A stretch of 64,000 bases of DNA. It comes from Daphnia carinata (taxonomy: Eukaryota; Arthropoda; Branchiopoda; Diplostraca; Daphniidae). The position numbers and the translations under genes are program-made. This document shows, piece by piece, positions 36,573 to 49,223 of the stretch (within the stretch, counting starts at the first letter, position 1; each line of letters starts with the position of its first letter). The notes under the pieces were generated by a model that was not told the origin of the DNA, made no database searches, and was given only the letters and a program-made list of their open reading frames with translations. Location of the stretch: positions 8,058,971 through 8,122,970 of the forward strand of contig NC_081333.1 of the NCBI RefSeq assembly GCF_022539665.2, read 5' to 3'.

Positions 36573-37446
36573 TCTGTGAAACATTCCAGGTAGAGGTGGT
36601 CACGCGATGTTTGAAAGAACAAGTTGTCGATGGTTGTCCCGTCGTTCATGGAAGGAGAAATTGATCGGCCACTTTATTCTCCTTGCGATTATTCTTCCGA
36701 CGATGGACAACACAAAACACGATGGAATGAAAATTTCTACTTGTTTGCCATTTTTCTTTTACAAGGCGCTGACTCGTTTTTTTTTTTTTTATTTTCGAAT
36801 AAAGAGAGGAATTGAAATCGAGAATTCGAGTCGAACAAGTTGACGGAGACGAAATGCGAGATAAGCGAAAAAAAAATAAAACAGCCGTCGTCGTCGTTTT
36901 TTTTTTAGAAAGCGGAGGAGCCAGTAGAGGAAACTGGGTCAGTTGTTCGCCTCCTTTTTCCTCCCGTCTTTCGTCTTTTCTCTCTCTCTCTCTCTTTCTC
37001 TCTACCCCGTCTTCTGTTTGTTTTTTTTCCCCTCTGCTTCGCCTGCTACAGCTGCGTGTTGGCTGCACCAGTAGCTTAACACTACACCCGGACTACTGAA
37101 GGGAAAAGAGGAGGAGCAACGGGAAAAGACCGCAAGTAACGAAAAAATTTCATAAAAGAACCAAGAAAAAAAAAAAAAAGACAACATGTGCGCATCATCA
37201 TATCTCAGCCTGGTGAGAAATACAGTAATAATGGCGGTTAATGGGAAAAAAGCAACGGGAAAGAAAAAAAATAAAAAAACAAAAAAACAAAAAGATAAAA
37301 ATAAAAAAAAAAACAAACTCTGAGAATGGCGAGCCGTGCGGAACCGCTATGTTTTGTACGGGATAAGGGCACCGTGTACGCTATGCACCATGTGTCGTTT
37401 GCACGGCCACGTTTTTCTATCTGTGACGCTTAACTTACTAACACAG

Positions 37447-37582
37447 TTTCGACACATGTCCCACGGTAAAGAGATGAGGATAAAAAAAGAAGACAAAAAC
37501 GACGACGATGAAATCACATGGTAAGTCATTTCTAGATCTCCTCTTCCCAATTTCTTTTCTTCTTTTTTTTGTTGCGTTTTAG
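37447..37582 (+). other. Candidate plus-strand exon followed by a typical 62-nt intron
   Basis: A stretch at 37447-37520 follows TTACTAACACAG (branch-point-like plus acceptor). It ends at ATG|GTAAGT, and a T-rich interval of 62 nt then ends in GTTGCGTTTTAG at 37582. Intron length and signals match the small introns of the real genes in this window. One frame of the 74-nt exon is open, but after splicing it meets a stop at once in the next exon, and the other two frames contain stops. It is therefore either the end of a coding sequence, a noncoding transcript or a coincidence in pyrimidine-rich DNA. Confidence 0.25.
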
Positions 37583-37999
37583 CTGAGAGCTATCACGGCG
37601 CTTTAACTGAAACTCTAACGGTGATGATGTTTTTTTGTTTTTTTTTTTTTGTTGCTTACCTCCTTAATAGATGAAAAGATCTCCGAAAATGTTGCGTTCG
37701 CGATAACTCAAAAAAACAATTCACTCCGGAATGATGTGTGTGATGACGTAAATCGTAGCTCAAAATCGAAGGGTAGGAACGTTGTTATTTGTAAAATAAC
37801 TTTTTTTTTTTTTCAACTGATCGGTAAATCAGAAAACTGTCATGCTAATAGACCCAAACTCCAGAGTCTATACGTGACGTATTCACTTTCGATGTATGTA
37901 GATGAATGTGTGGGTGGAGGGTTGTTGAACGATGATTCACAATAAAAAAAAAATAATTTCGATTTTCAGCTGAACGATGAAGTGAGAGGAACCGAATGT

Positions 38000-38780
38000 A
38001 GAAAAAAAAATAATTACGCTATCGCAACAGGACAGGAAAAATAAAAATAAGGAACACGAAAAGTAGACGTGCGCCGGGCTGAACGCTGGGACGTCAACTG
38101 GTTCGTAGCGCTGGCGAGAAAGTGGCTGTATACGCTAGAACCGAGAGCTTTGCCAGGTAGGGCAGCAGGTAAAAGACTCGAGGGATAGGAGGAGGGAGTA
38201 GGAGGAGGAGTAAAGAACGAAGGAAAACAAAACTTTTTTTTTTTTACAAGAAAAGGCTAGCTGTAAAAAAGAATGCAGCGCTAGCTGCGAGGGCCCTCTA
38301 TCGGTTAAGTCCGACTACCTTTTTAGGACCGTCAGAGTCTGGCATTTTTTTTTTTTTTTCGTTAGTGGGTGGCGAACGTTTTTTAAGTATCGTGTGACGT
38401 CACAACCAAGCACCCGTATGATGTGTCGTCATCGTGTAAAAGAAGAAGAAGAGCCAAATGGCGGTGGGAAAATTCTCGTTGGTCGTTTCTCCGAAAGCTC
38501 TTACGATGACAATGTCACCTGGACCAGCCGCTGAGGGTCACGGGTGTCCATTGAGCCGTTTCCTTGCGCTTCCTTAACGAAGCCATTGATCAAGGCAGAC
38601 CCCCATTGACCGTCCGTCGTTTTTCACTTTCCACCCAAAATGTGTTTGAAAATGGGAAAAAAAAAAAACGTGACGGCTGCGAAAAGGGTTTGAGAGAAAT
38701 CGAATGTCATCAGGTGAGAATGAAGAGGTTAGCAACAAGCGTTTAGTACAATCAGTCTAGCAATGATGACGACATCATCC
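38000..38780. other. GC-balanced island, candidate promoter or 5' exon region
   Basis: This stretch is richer in CpG and has longer open frames on both strands than its surroundings. On the minus strand a 22-codon ATG frame (38586-38519, MASLRKRKETAQ...) ends at CCAG|GTGACA in phase 2, the phase needed to join the expansion exon at 30981. On the plus strand a frame from about 38564 ends at CATCAG|GTGAGA. Both cannot be coding. The CRE palindrome lies within it. Which strand is transcribed, if any, cannot be told from sequence. Confidence 0.3.
38395..38402. promoter_or_regulatory. CRE-type palindrome TGACGTCA upstream of expansion
   Basis: An exact TGACGTCA at the centre of a 12-bp palindrome TGTGACGTCACA (38393-38404). 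It sits in a GC-balanced island (38.0-38.8 kb) about 7.4 kb upstream of the first coding exon of expansion. It may mark a promoter or enhancer; binding is inferred. Confidence 0.4.
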
Positions 38781-41700
38781 AACCAGCTTCCGTTCTCTTA
38801 TCTCTTCTTGCTGCAAACTCCAATCATTTAGGACGGCTGTGCTTCTAACCAACTTTGACTTGATTTCTTCAATGCCACAATGTCAAAGTGCGAGAGAGCG
38901 TTCCCTTGTAATTCACGGCTCCCACCGATATTTTTAACGACTTTATCGCATACATGAGTGTTCTCATTACACTAGCGTGTCAGGGAGAGACCGTCAGCCT
39001 TAATTTGATGTTGCCAATGGCATCCACTCGACCCCAATAACATGTTTTTCTTTCCTTTTATTTCTTACGATTTTGTAAAGTCGATAATTACGACTTTCCC
39101 AGTGTGTGTTGTTACCGTTCTTTTTTCTTTTTCAAATCCCATTTTTAAAGGTGAGAGCGGCCGAGAGCGAAGCGTTTGGCGTCTCAAGCCAATGATACGA
39201 GTGACACGGCGAATTTCAGTCGTTAAAAGAAAATTTCCCCTTCGTAATAATGACTGGAGCCTCCCAGAAAAAAGAGGTACACTCGAGAGTCGTGACATTG
39301 TTCCATTCGCTATTAGACTGACGCAACGAGACCTTATCAAGGTCGCCGAGATGAGACACGCCACGCCTAGCAAAGCGGTTCAAACCAGTAGCATAATTAT
39401 CAAATTCAATTTTCTTTTTGTTGTTCAACAACAAGTGATAACAGCAGTCGAATTCGCTCATTAAATTGGCTGACATTCGAAATAGTGAACAGGGTAGTAA
39501 AAAAAACAGCAGACAATTTTCTATGGGCGATAGAAATGCGCGACTGGGATGCGATCCTCGTTAAACTAGCTTTAGACGAAAATGCTGCACAGCCGTAATT
39601 ATGGGCGAATACAGAAACTCAGACAAGCTCAATTGGTTTTCGCTCTATTGGTGTGGGAAAAAAAAACGTCAGATATGTCGCAAAGATTGCGGTCGCAAAA
39701 AGAACACGAGCGGTCGGAGAGAAAACTGGACAACGTTGACGTGCGGCAAGGCCAGCGGACAAGAGGCCTAGAATGAAAAGCAGTCAGAAAAGTCGTGACG
39801 CCGCTGAACTAAATACCGTTGAACGCGGTGATTCAGCTAGCCACGAAAAAAAAAAAGAAAAAAGAAAAAAGGAAAAGAAACGGAATTGCTCAGCTGAGGC
39901 TACCACACAGAAATGAAACCATTTGAAAACCACTTACGAACCAACAAGACACAACAAAAAGAACGCGCGCGCAAAAAAAAGTAAATCAGATTAGATTAAA
40001 GATAGATATTGAACTAACAATAACAACAACAGCGGTCAGCGGCTGTATGTAGAGGGGCCACGCCTGTGCACGATTTTCTTTGGTCAGCTAACTTTTACCT
40101 GACGATAGAGATGAAATATGACTTGCCCCTCAAACTGAATGCGTTCGATTTGTATTCCCGCCTTCTCTTTCCCCCGGTCTTCCTTCTTTTTTTTTTTTTT
40201 TTCGTCTTTTTTTCTAACTAGACCCCGTACGAAATAAGGCGTTGGCCCTATTTTCAACAATCAACCAGAAAAAGAAAAGGGAAAAGAGAGCAAAGAGAAA
40301 AGTTTCACTTTTGCTTTTCATTTTTTTGTTAGGGGAAAACATGGTCGATGTAAGACGCGATTGCTTTTGAATGTTTCGACTGCCCGTGGCAGGGAAGACA
40401 AATTGTGGCCGTCTAAATTATGCGTGACCAGTCGGTTCAGATGAAACAAAAAAACCAAAACCATTCACGTTTCTCCTTGCCACCAAAAATGTCATCATCG
40501 CCATCGTTGAAAGTCGAACAACTGGCAAAGGGAATTCTTAGTAGGACGAATCGAACGACCAGTTGGAACAGAGAGAAAGGGCAAAAGAAAGCAATAGAAA
40601 TGTAATGAACGGTTGTCACCTGGCCGTAGGGAGGAGTCGCATCGAACGATGATACATCACGACTTTTAGAACGGCCTAATCGAACCGATCGACCTGCATT
40701 CAATCGACACGATTCAAGCCTTGGGCTTTTCCTCGACTATAGCAACCACGTCACCCATTTTCCTTTCCTTTTTTTTTTTTTCTTCAACGGCAAAACGATT
40801 CAATGAAAAGAAAAATGTGAATATATTGGACTTTTACGCAGGAAATGAATTTTTTTTCTATTGGACTGTCGTCATCCATCAGAGATAGGAATTCCGGTTT
40901 TTTCTTTCTAAATGGACGGCGATCATTGGGATTGAAAAAGCTGACGCACGACGAAAGCCAAACTAAATGTTATTAAATATTTCCTGTAATCCCCCTCTCT
41001 CCCCCAGCGCGCCAATCAAATATAGCCTACGCGTCGAGCGGAAATAGTTTTCTCCACGGCCAACGAGTTCACGAATTGAAGCTGCGATTTCTCGTGCAAA
41101 TCATGACATTGTCCGAGAAAGGAAAGTGCTCCGAAAAGACAAAAAATTCCAAACCGGCAGGAGCGCTAACGCGTTTGCTTCGCCTTTAGCAACATAAATC
41201 GACTCTCGTCGTAAAAGTGGTAACGCTTCCAGCATTTTCAGCAAGATGAATCGGAATCTGGTTCCACGGTGGTCAGAAGAAAATAGTAGAAAAACATTAA
41301 GAGGAATGTGTTGCGTGAGGGTTGGGCCTCACACAACTTTGTACATAGAGACTTAAAAGGGGGAAAGAGAAGTTCAAATTGAACGGCGGGAATGCGATAA
41401 CGAGTGAAAGTCTATTTTTTCCTTTCGATCAGACTCACTAGTTCGTGTAGGCTGGCACTGACCGAAAAAAATATATAATACAATTTCCTTTCATTCCCAG
41501 ATAGTTCGACGTAAAAAAAAAAAAAAAAAAAAGAAATAGGCCTCACATAACTAAACCACTGAAGTGTGTTTGGAACACATACACACACACAAAAAGAACG
41601 GCGTTGGCACGATTTTTAGAGAGTTGTGTGATTTTGATTGTTTTGTGCGTCTGTATGTGTTTATTAGTTTTCCCCCCCACCCTCTTGCCTCTCGCTATTG

Positions 41701-44700
41701 TCAACCCGCTAGCTAAATTCTATCGGTATCGAAAAGTGGCTGGATTTCACTTCGGACCGGAACTGACCGGGAAAATTGGAGCCATTACTGAAGCAATCGT
41801 GACGGCAAGAGAAAGCCTTAATTCAAGGACCAATATAAAACATATTGTCCATTGAAAAATGTCAGCCCTTCTCCGTCCGCTGGGTGTTTTGTTTGAAATT
41901 CAAATTCGAACGTAAAAGAATGTCGAGATACAAATGCAATTTAATTGGCCTTTCGTCCTTTGATGGCCAACAAGTTATTCGACTTCTGCGAAACAATTTC
42001 AATTGATGGATACGCAATGCTCGACATGTTCAACGATCGCAATGAATCGGCCTTGGGCCTTGGTAGATGAATAGGAGGAGACAGAATTAATTATCTGTGA
42101 GCCAACAATCACGAAACACGTTTGCACGTATACACAGTGCTGAGATTGAAAATTTAAACAAAAAAAAAACAAACGAAACAAAAGCAGTTTTTCAAATCAA
42201 ACAAAGGGATTCTATGTAACCATAGTCGAAAACGATTGCTACTTTTTTTTTTTGCGAGGGTTCCAGTTCTGCAACAGCTTCCAAACGTGTCCTTGAATGA
42301 AGGGCGTTGTTTGTTTTTTTAAGTTCCGTTTCCATCCACGGCATCTTATCTTTCCTTCGTTAAGTAACCGTAAATTTTTGCTTAAATTACCCTATTTTTA
42401 TCGCTACATTTCCCCCATTTTTATTCCCATTCAAAGCGCCCATTTTTTTTGCCGTGTTTAACTTCGTTGGTGACCGTCACTGCTTTTTAAGCCCACCCAA
42501 ATTGGTACTCAAAGTCTTCTATGAACGGCCAAAGGTCTCCATCGTGAATGCCAAACAACGACTTTTGAAATTTTCGCTGAAAGGTCGAATCTTTCATAGA
42601 CGTGATTAGTCGAACGTATGCCCCCCCCCCCCCATTCCCCTTGTGCGCTAGAAAGCGGATCTTGTAATCGGTTGGGGTGTCCAGCAGAGACAAGAGTCAG
42701 AGATAACCGAAACGGAAGCGTGACGCAAGTCACAGCTTTTCTTGACCTTGACTTTAGTTGTTGATCAATAGTTTGTGTTTTTTTTTTAACTGGATGCCTT
42801 TGATTCAACCATTCCAAAGTTTCCTACGTTTGACGATTGCATTATCGTCAGTTTGGCGTGCGTGCCATTTTGGCCGCGTGGAATGCGTGGGAAATATTAA
42901 AAAGGGGAAGAACTACGGGGAAGTAACGAAAAGAAAGTGAAATTTCTCCTTCGTCGTAGGGTGGCGCCCAGTTAGCGAGGCATGGGGTCTATTGCGTGAC
43001 CCGTCAGAGTTATTTCACTCAAATCTCAATTGGCGTAACCATCTCGCAAACGTTGCACGTATGCATCTGTATGACACAGCGTGGCGTCACTGTCGCTTTC
43101 ACCTACTGACCTACATTATTAACCGACTGTTAAGATATTCTGCTCGGCCGCTCTTCACGAGACTTAAAAATAAAGGCACTTGGACACGCAATACCAGGCC
43201 GCTATAATAAAAAATAAAAATAAAACTCAAACACTTGACGAAGGCCGGACAACGTTTAACAGCATTGAAACAAAGGACAATCTCCTGGATCGTTTTGATT
43301 CAATGTTGTTTTGAAACGTGTAACTGTAACAACCATTAATTATTCATCAACAATGGGCAAAGGGAACTTTCAATGTTGCGCGTCCAAGCAAAACTTCCGG
43401 TGTTAATGAAGGCCGCGCAAAGGTCTCACAAAACAATTATTCAATTCCGCCAGTGTTTCGAAGAATTTGCGCAAAGTGACAGGCCAAACGGGACATGGAG
43501 GACTAGGGCGGCAAGGGCACCGTACATTGTTTTGCTGTTCGGCATAAATGAACAAAGAGTTGGAAAAGAGAGTGACGCGGAATAGCCATCAAGAAAAACA
43601 TGACACACGGTGCGGAAGCTAAAGAGGCGAACTTTCTGCGTGAGTGGCTTGTTTTGTGCGAAACATTGTTTGTACTCACGTATTGGCCACCCTTGCCCAT
43701 TTTCAGAGTGACGACTCTGTTACCCTTTTCTTCTTTTTTTTTTTTTTTTTTCGACTTGAAGTTTGAAAGCGAAGGTGAAACAGTCGGGATGCCTTTCTCT
43801 TTCTATCTTGCACCAGAAACGAATGTTGTACCGCTGACGGGCTGCCCTTACACACAAAAACTTTTGTATTCTTTTCTTTTTTGCCAACAACCTTGAATGC
43901 ATGTTGAACGAATTAAGTCAGTAGAGATACAACAGGTTCCCCGTCGATTATTTAGATAAAAAGAAGGGGAAAACACATAATTTTTTTAAAAAGAAATGGA
44001 ATCATATGAAATATCTCATTCGCTAGAGAGCGTGCGCGTATAGCGTCTATTAGTCGCTAGGTGTGGGTCTTGCACGAACACCAGGGACGGGCAAAATCAG
44101 TCCGCTATGGTATTAAATTATTATTACTATGTTTTCCGTTGTTTTTTTTTTTGTTTTTTTTTTAGCTTTTCATGTACGTCCTAAACTGAAAGTTGCTGGC
44201 GCCGGCCAGTGTACAGCCAGCCTCCGGGAGACCCGAGTTGCTGGCCCTGTTACTCATCAAGATAGTTCCCCATACACATGCAAGCCAAGGTCGTTCAAAG
44301 CTCACAGCTGGTTAGCAGGCATTCGTTCCGACAAGGTTAACATTGAAAAAATGTGAACGCTCAAAAATCAACTTCTTTCCCTTTCTGTGACGTGCTTCTA
44401 GGGTAATGCTGCAACTTCGCATTGAAGCCTGGCCAGCCATGGTTCTATTTCAACCCTCTCATTTTTAGCTCCGTTAAAAACCAGGCAATGAAGACCAGCT
44501 CACCGAGAAATCTGTCCACGCGTGAAATAGTTAATGACCAGTCATTTCACTCCCTTCACGCGAACGCTCCCTACGTGAGGTCGATTTATTTTTCCCACAG
44601 GAGATCTGACCGACGTCGTATCTAGCACCTTGATAACATTCCCCTTCGCAATCTGCCTTTAACGCCATCTTCTTCGTCTACGTGTATGTCATAAATTTTC

Positions 44701-47700
44701 TTTTGTTGGATATGTAATTTTTATTCACAAACACAAAGCGGTACGTGCGTGTCGGGGAAGGGACAAGCGGCGCCTCTGGTTGTTCTGCCCGTCAGCCTTG
44801 TGATTCCTCGCTTATTGTCCCGCTCTCTTTCCATCAAACTCTTTTTTTTTTTTTTTTTTTTTTTAGGGCTTGTCTCATAAAGCTCGTCACGTGTAGCAGA
44901 AGAGGCGCAAACTCAATTCGGGATTGTTATTTCAACATCGTTCGTCACTCGTTCCCGGCCTGTCATTTCAATTTACGTTATTCACGCTACTACATTTTTT
45001 TTTTTTTTTTTTATGATAGATCATCTGCCTTTCATATTTGGACTGTTGAGCGTACGGCTCCACTCTTCTGTTACGCGCACCCGTTCGCGTTTTTACGTGA
45101 TTCTTTTGTGTTAAGACGATTGGTAAACACAAACACGGTCGGTTGAATCACGTCGCGTGGAAAATCCCCAAGACCAAAAGAATTAGGTGTTAACGGTGTG
45201 TGATAAAACTCCTGAACTACATTTCGGCCGTAATCGTTAAAAAAAAAAAAAAACGAGGACAATTTGAGTGTACTTGTAATCATACACGCTAATAATCCGG
45301 CAAGGTGTAAATGTAAAGATTCTCCCCGTTTTTAACCAAAGGGTATAAACAAGTACGATATGAATACGCCCATCGTGAGAATAATTTCGCACTGATTACA
45401 CTTTCAAGGTGATAAGAAGCTGGAATCATCTGGCTACTACTGGATTTTAAAAATAAAACTATTTATAGATAGGGGATTTTTTACGATCAATAGAGGTTGA
45501 ATAAGAAGGGAGGATGACGTTTGAAAATTGTTGTTTGGAAGGAGGGGGGCTTTTCGAATTGTGTTTATCCATTTCAAAGAAAATTGTAGTAAAAGAGATT
45601 TTCGGACCGCAGGTAGTTGACGTTTGGGTGGATGTATGGGGGGGTAGGATGACATCGTTAGATCATAAGGGACAATAAGAGAAAAAAAAAAGTCACTGAG
45701 CTTTAAAGTTTGGGGTGATGGGGCGCGACTTTTAAAGCTAAAAATCCGTCAAGAATTTCGGGAAATGAAATGCTTGTTTCTTATTGTAGTCTCAGTTCGG
45801 TGTTGTGCATCCCGCTTGGAATGCTTTTGAAAGATTAGTTTACAATAACAACCTCTCCCCTCCAGAAAAAAAAAAATGGAAAGGAACAAACAAACAAACA
45901 AATAAAAAAAAAATGGTTAGCGTAGTCAAAGCAAAAAAAAAAAAAAAAAAAAAAAATGAGAGAGCTAGACATGTTGTGTGTTTGTATGAGTTCGGTAGCG
46001 ATTCCTCCGCCAGATTACCTTGCCACTCCGGGGGTGGACGGTCGGATAAGTCCCGTCTCTTTGCTATATTTGTCTTGTATACTGTGGACAACTACCAAGG
46101 TCAACCTGATCTTCCGTCGTCTAAGCGTCCTAAAAGAACACGTCTTCTTCTGCTCCCCTCTCTTTTACACGACAATTTATTTTATTTATTTATTTTTTTT
46201 TTTTCGAAAAAATTGATAGAATAAAATAAAAAAGACGGTGAAGTAAAGCCCAATGTCTAACCCCAACCCGCCCTATGATGGGTGTGAGTTCATCTGCGAT
46301 GGCTAGCGGACCGTATTGTACAACTTCGAGCTCGAACACGCAGGTCGCGCCTGTTAAATGGGCGGACTCAAGGTCGACGCATATCCGGCCAAAGTTTTTG
46401 AAACATAAAAGGACAAATAGGGAGGAAGTTTGCCCACAAGCAATAGGGGGAGATTCTTTCAACACAGCGAGAATAGGAACCTCTTACTTCACTTTTACTT
46501 TAAAAAAAACTTACAACTGAAAGAAGGTCTCGCACGGGGGGTAAAGAACTCGTAAAATCATTTCATCATCGCCACGTAATGATTCTTTAGAAAAAAAAAA
46601 AAACGGTACACAAAAAAGTTGGTGGAAAGAGAAAAAGGTAAACTGAAACGGTTCATCCGCTTATTTTCTACGGAAGCGGAAACAAATTGAAAACCACTGA
46701 ATCGGTAAGATTTTAAATGATTTTGGTTATTCATTTTTTCATAAGAAAATGAAAGGAGGAAGGAAGTCAAGCAGGGGGTGAAAGGCGTTTCCTAATTGTG
46801 CGGTTAAAACAAAACAAAAAAAAATGTGTCCACTAAACGAATCCATTTTGTCCGATCACGTCCCAAAAATCTCTCGACTCATTTTCTAGGAGAACAAACA
46901 CAGCGGGGTTGCTCGCGATCGTTAAAAAGGAAAACCAAACAAAAAGGGAGAGGAAAACGGTAAACACCTGTGAGCATTGCATCCCTTGCTTTGCATGGCA
47001 ATCAAGCTTTTAACCCTTTCAACACTGTTGGGTCATATTGATCCATGTTTGTTCCAGCAATCGTTAAAATAAAAATGGGGTTTCTATTTTTCGGGGGCTC
47101 TTACATCATCGCGCTTGAAATTCGACTATTTAAAATATAAGAGCAAATTTCAATCGGGAGTGACTGCCTTGCTGATTGGTCTTCAAGGTTTCAATAGCAA
47201 TGGTTTAAAAAAACACGAGCAAATGAATTTCATCTCATTAAAGGGAGACTCTAGTTCTCAGGATATCCAGAGCGCGAAAATGTGCGAATTTCTTAACCCG
47301 GTTACGTGGCCATAATAACACGCGGGACTATCGTCTATACCACGCTGTCCGTATGTTTCTTAAATATTATTTAAATTCCGAGGCCATTACGCTCGTGGAA
47401 AAGAAAAAGGGCCAACAGACGCACATAGGAGGAAAAACAACGAAATACAACAATCAACAGCAGAGACCATTGTTTTGTTTTCTTTTTTTTTCTTTTACTG
47501 TTTCTTGGAACAATGCTCTTTTATCGTTCAAAGAATAAAGGGAGGAAAGAAAAAAAAATGGAGGCAGTAAAAAAAAAAAAAAAGAAAATAAGAAAATAAG
47601 AAAATAAAAAAATTAACGAAAATGGATAGAATCCGAACGTTATTCTATATATTGTAAGTTTTCGGGGAGAAATGAGGTTCTCTTACTGCCAAGTAATCAG

Positions 47701-49141
47701 AAAAAAAAAAAAAAAAAAAAATTCAAGGTGAAGACATAATGGAGACTCGTTATAGCAACTTGAGTAAGATGATATAGCGTTTCGTTCGTTACCACACATA
47801 ACGACTAAAGGTGCACAAGGGTCTTCGAAAATGGCCACAAAATCTTTTAAGATGTGAGAACGCGTCAGATATAGAGAGTGAACAAATAGGTAGACAGAGA
47901 GAGAGCTCTTCTCCATCAAGTGGAAATCAAGAAACGCGTGGATGGGAAAACGCTCAACAGAGTGGAGAAATCAAAATAACGACCATACTTGTATAGTTTT
48001 TGTGTATATAGTGTCGTATTTAGTCCCCTTTTTTTTCTTTTCTTTAAAAGGAACGTCTCTACAATACACTCACGCAGACTCCCAAGATCCCGAGAAAAAA
48101 AAAAAAAATCTCGCTAGATTACAATAGATTGTCTACTACTGCCCGTTTTTGTTTTTTTTTACACGCTCTTCCACCAGAGTCGCTTTCTCCTGTCGTCTCC
48201 TGACAAAAGGGACGCTGAAAAACGGGAAGAAAATGGACAAATAAAAAATAAACGTACAAATAATACGTATAATATTCACGTACTTCACCCCCCCCCCAAT
48301 GATGCAATAGCCCCAGAGAACTAAAAAAAAAAAAAAAAGAGGATCCTCTTCATCCCCCCCCCCTTCGAGGGGTGATTATTCCACAACAGTCCGTCACGTA
48401 CATCTGTACAATAGTATAGAGAAAATGGAATAATAAAAGAAGAAAAAACCATTTTCTCTCTTTCACTTTTTTCCCTCCTCCCTTCTTCTAAAAATAGGCC
48501 TAGGGTGAATAATTACTCGGCAGATCTTGCATCTTCTGAGCAGAGGAGAGAAAGCTGTGGGCCTTTTGCGCTCACGCTACAGGTAGTCGAAGAGCTGGGG
48601 ACGCAAAGACGCGCACGCTCGGAAAATTATAGGTCTATTCACACACGCAGAGGTCGACGCGCACACACACGGCCAAGTTTTTTTTTTTTTAATTCCCTCC
48701 CTATCTCTCAAACGCGTACACGCACAGTACAAAACTGGGAAACGCTGCGAGCGTTAATTAAGGCTTTCATAGGGCACATTTAATTTGACCTTAGCGAAAA
48801 AAAAAAAAAAAAAAAAAGAAGAGAGAATCCCAAACTCCCGACAAAAACATACAAGGCAGAAAGGGGTAATGGGTCTTTGGGGCATGAGGTCCTTTCTTGA
48901 TTCTTTGTTTGCTTCGAAAACGCAGTTGTTGTTGGTTTTAACGACTGGCGACGACAACCAAAGATGAGAACCGTTTCGCACTCACGCGTGCAGCCTATGA
49001 AATTTCGCCTTGGAACGATGGCAGAACGTGAAAAAAGAAAACGATCCGCGTGCTTGATGCAAAAGTGGATTCTAAGAGGACGCATGTTTCACGGAGACTT
49101 GTCACTCATCCGTCGTGATAGTCCGATCGCAAAAATAACAT

Positions 49142-49159
49142 CCCCCCCCCCCCCCCCCC
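49142..49159 (+). repeat. Poly(C) tract, 18 C
   Basis: An uninterrupted run of 18 C, followed about 35 bases later by a long A run. Long C or G runs are unusual in such AT-rich DNA. Similar shorter runs are at 42619-42633, 53503-53514 and 54064-54075. Confidence 0.85.
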
Positions 49160-49192
49160 GAACAAAATCAACATTGTCAACTCTTTACATTC

Positions 49193-49223
<31 letters not shown>

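Larger units (their letters stand above)
30982..37300. other. Upstream flank of expansion, no supported gene
   Basis: AT-rich DNA with frequent A and T runs (for example around 31870-31910, 33480-33500, 34220-34240 and 35830-35850), pyrimidine tracts, and CT, CTTT and CAA microsatellites. It likely includes 5' UTR introns and regulatory DNA of expansion, because the first identified exon (30981-30849) begins at a splice acceptor (GTTATAG) and so needs at least one exon further upstream. I could not place that exon. Confidence 0.5.

Noticed and set aside
40437-40703. Minus-strand frame ending CAG|GTGACA, first taken as an alternative first exon of expansion that would join exon 2 in phase.
   Set aside because: The frame starts on TTG, not ATG, and an in-frame stop lies just upstream. 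The nearest ATG is out of frame, and no good acceptor precedes it.
45805-46224. 139-codon plus-strand frame.
   Set aside because: It is built around CAAA repeats and long A runs encoding Lys and Asn; no motif and no conserved context.
48499-48582. Plus-strand exon-like stretch after a pyrimidine tract, ending CAG|GTAGTC.
   Set aside because: No neighbouring exon or family match; pyrimidine tracts followed by AG are common by chance in this DNA.
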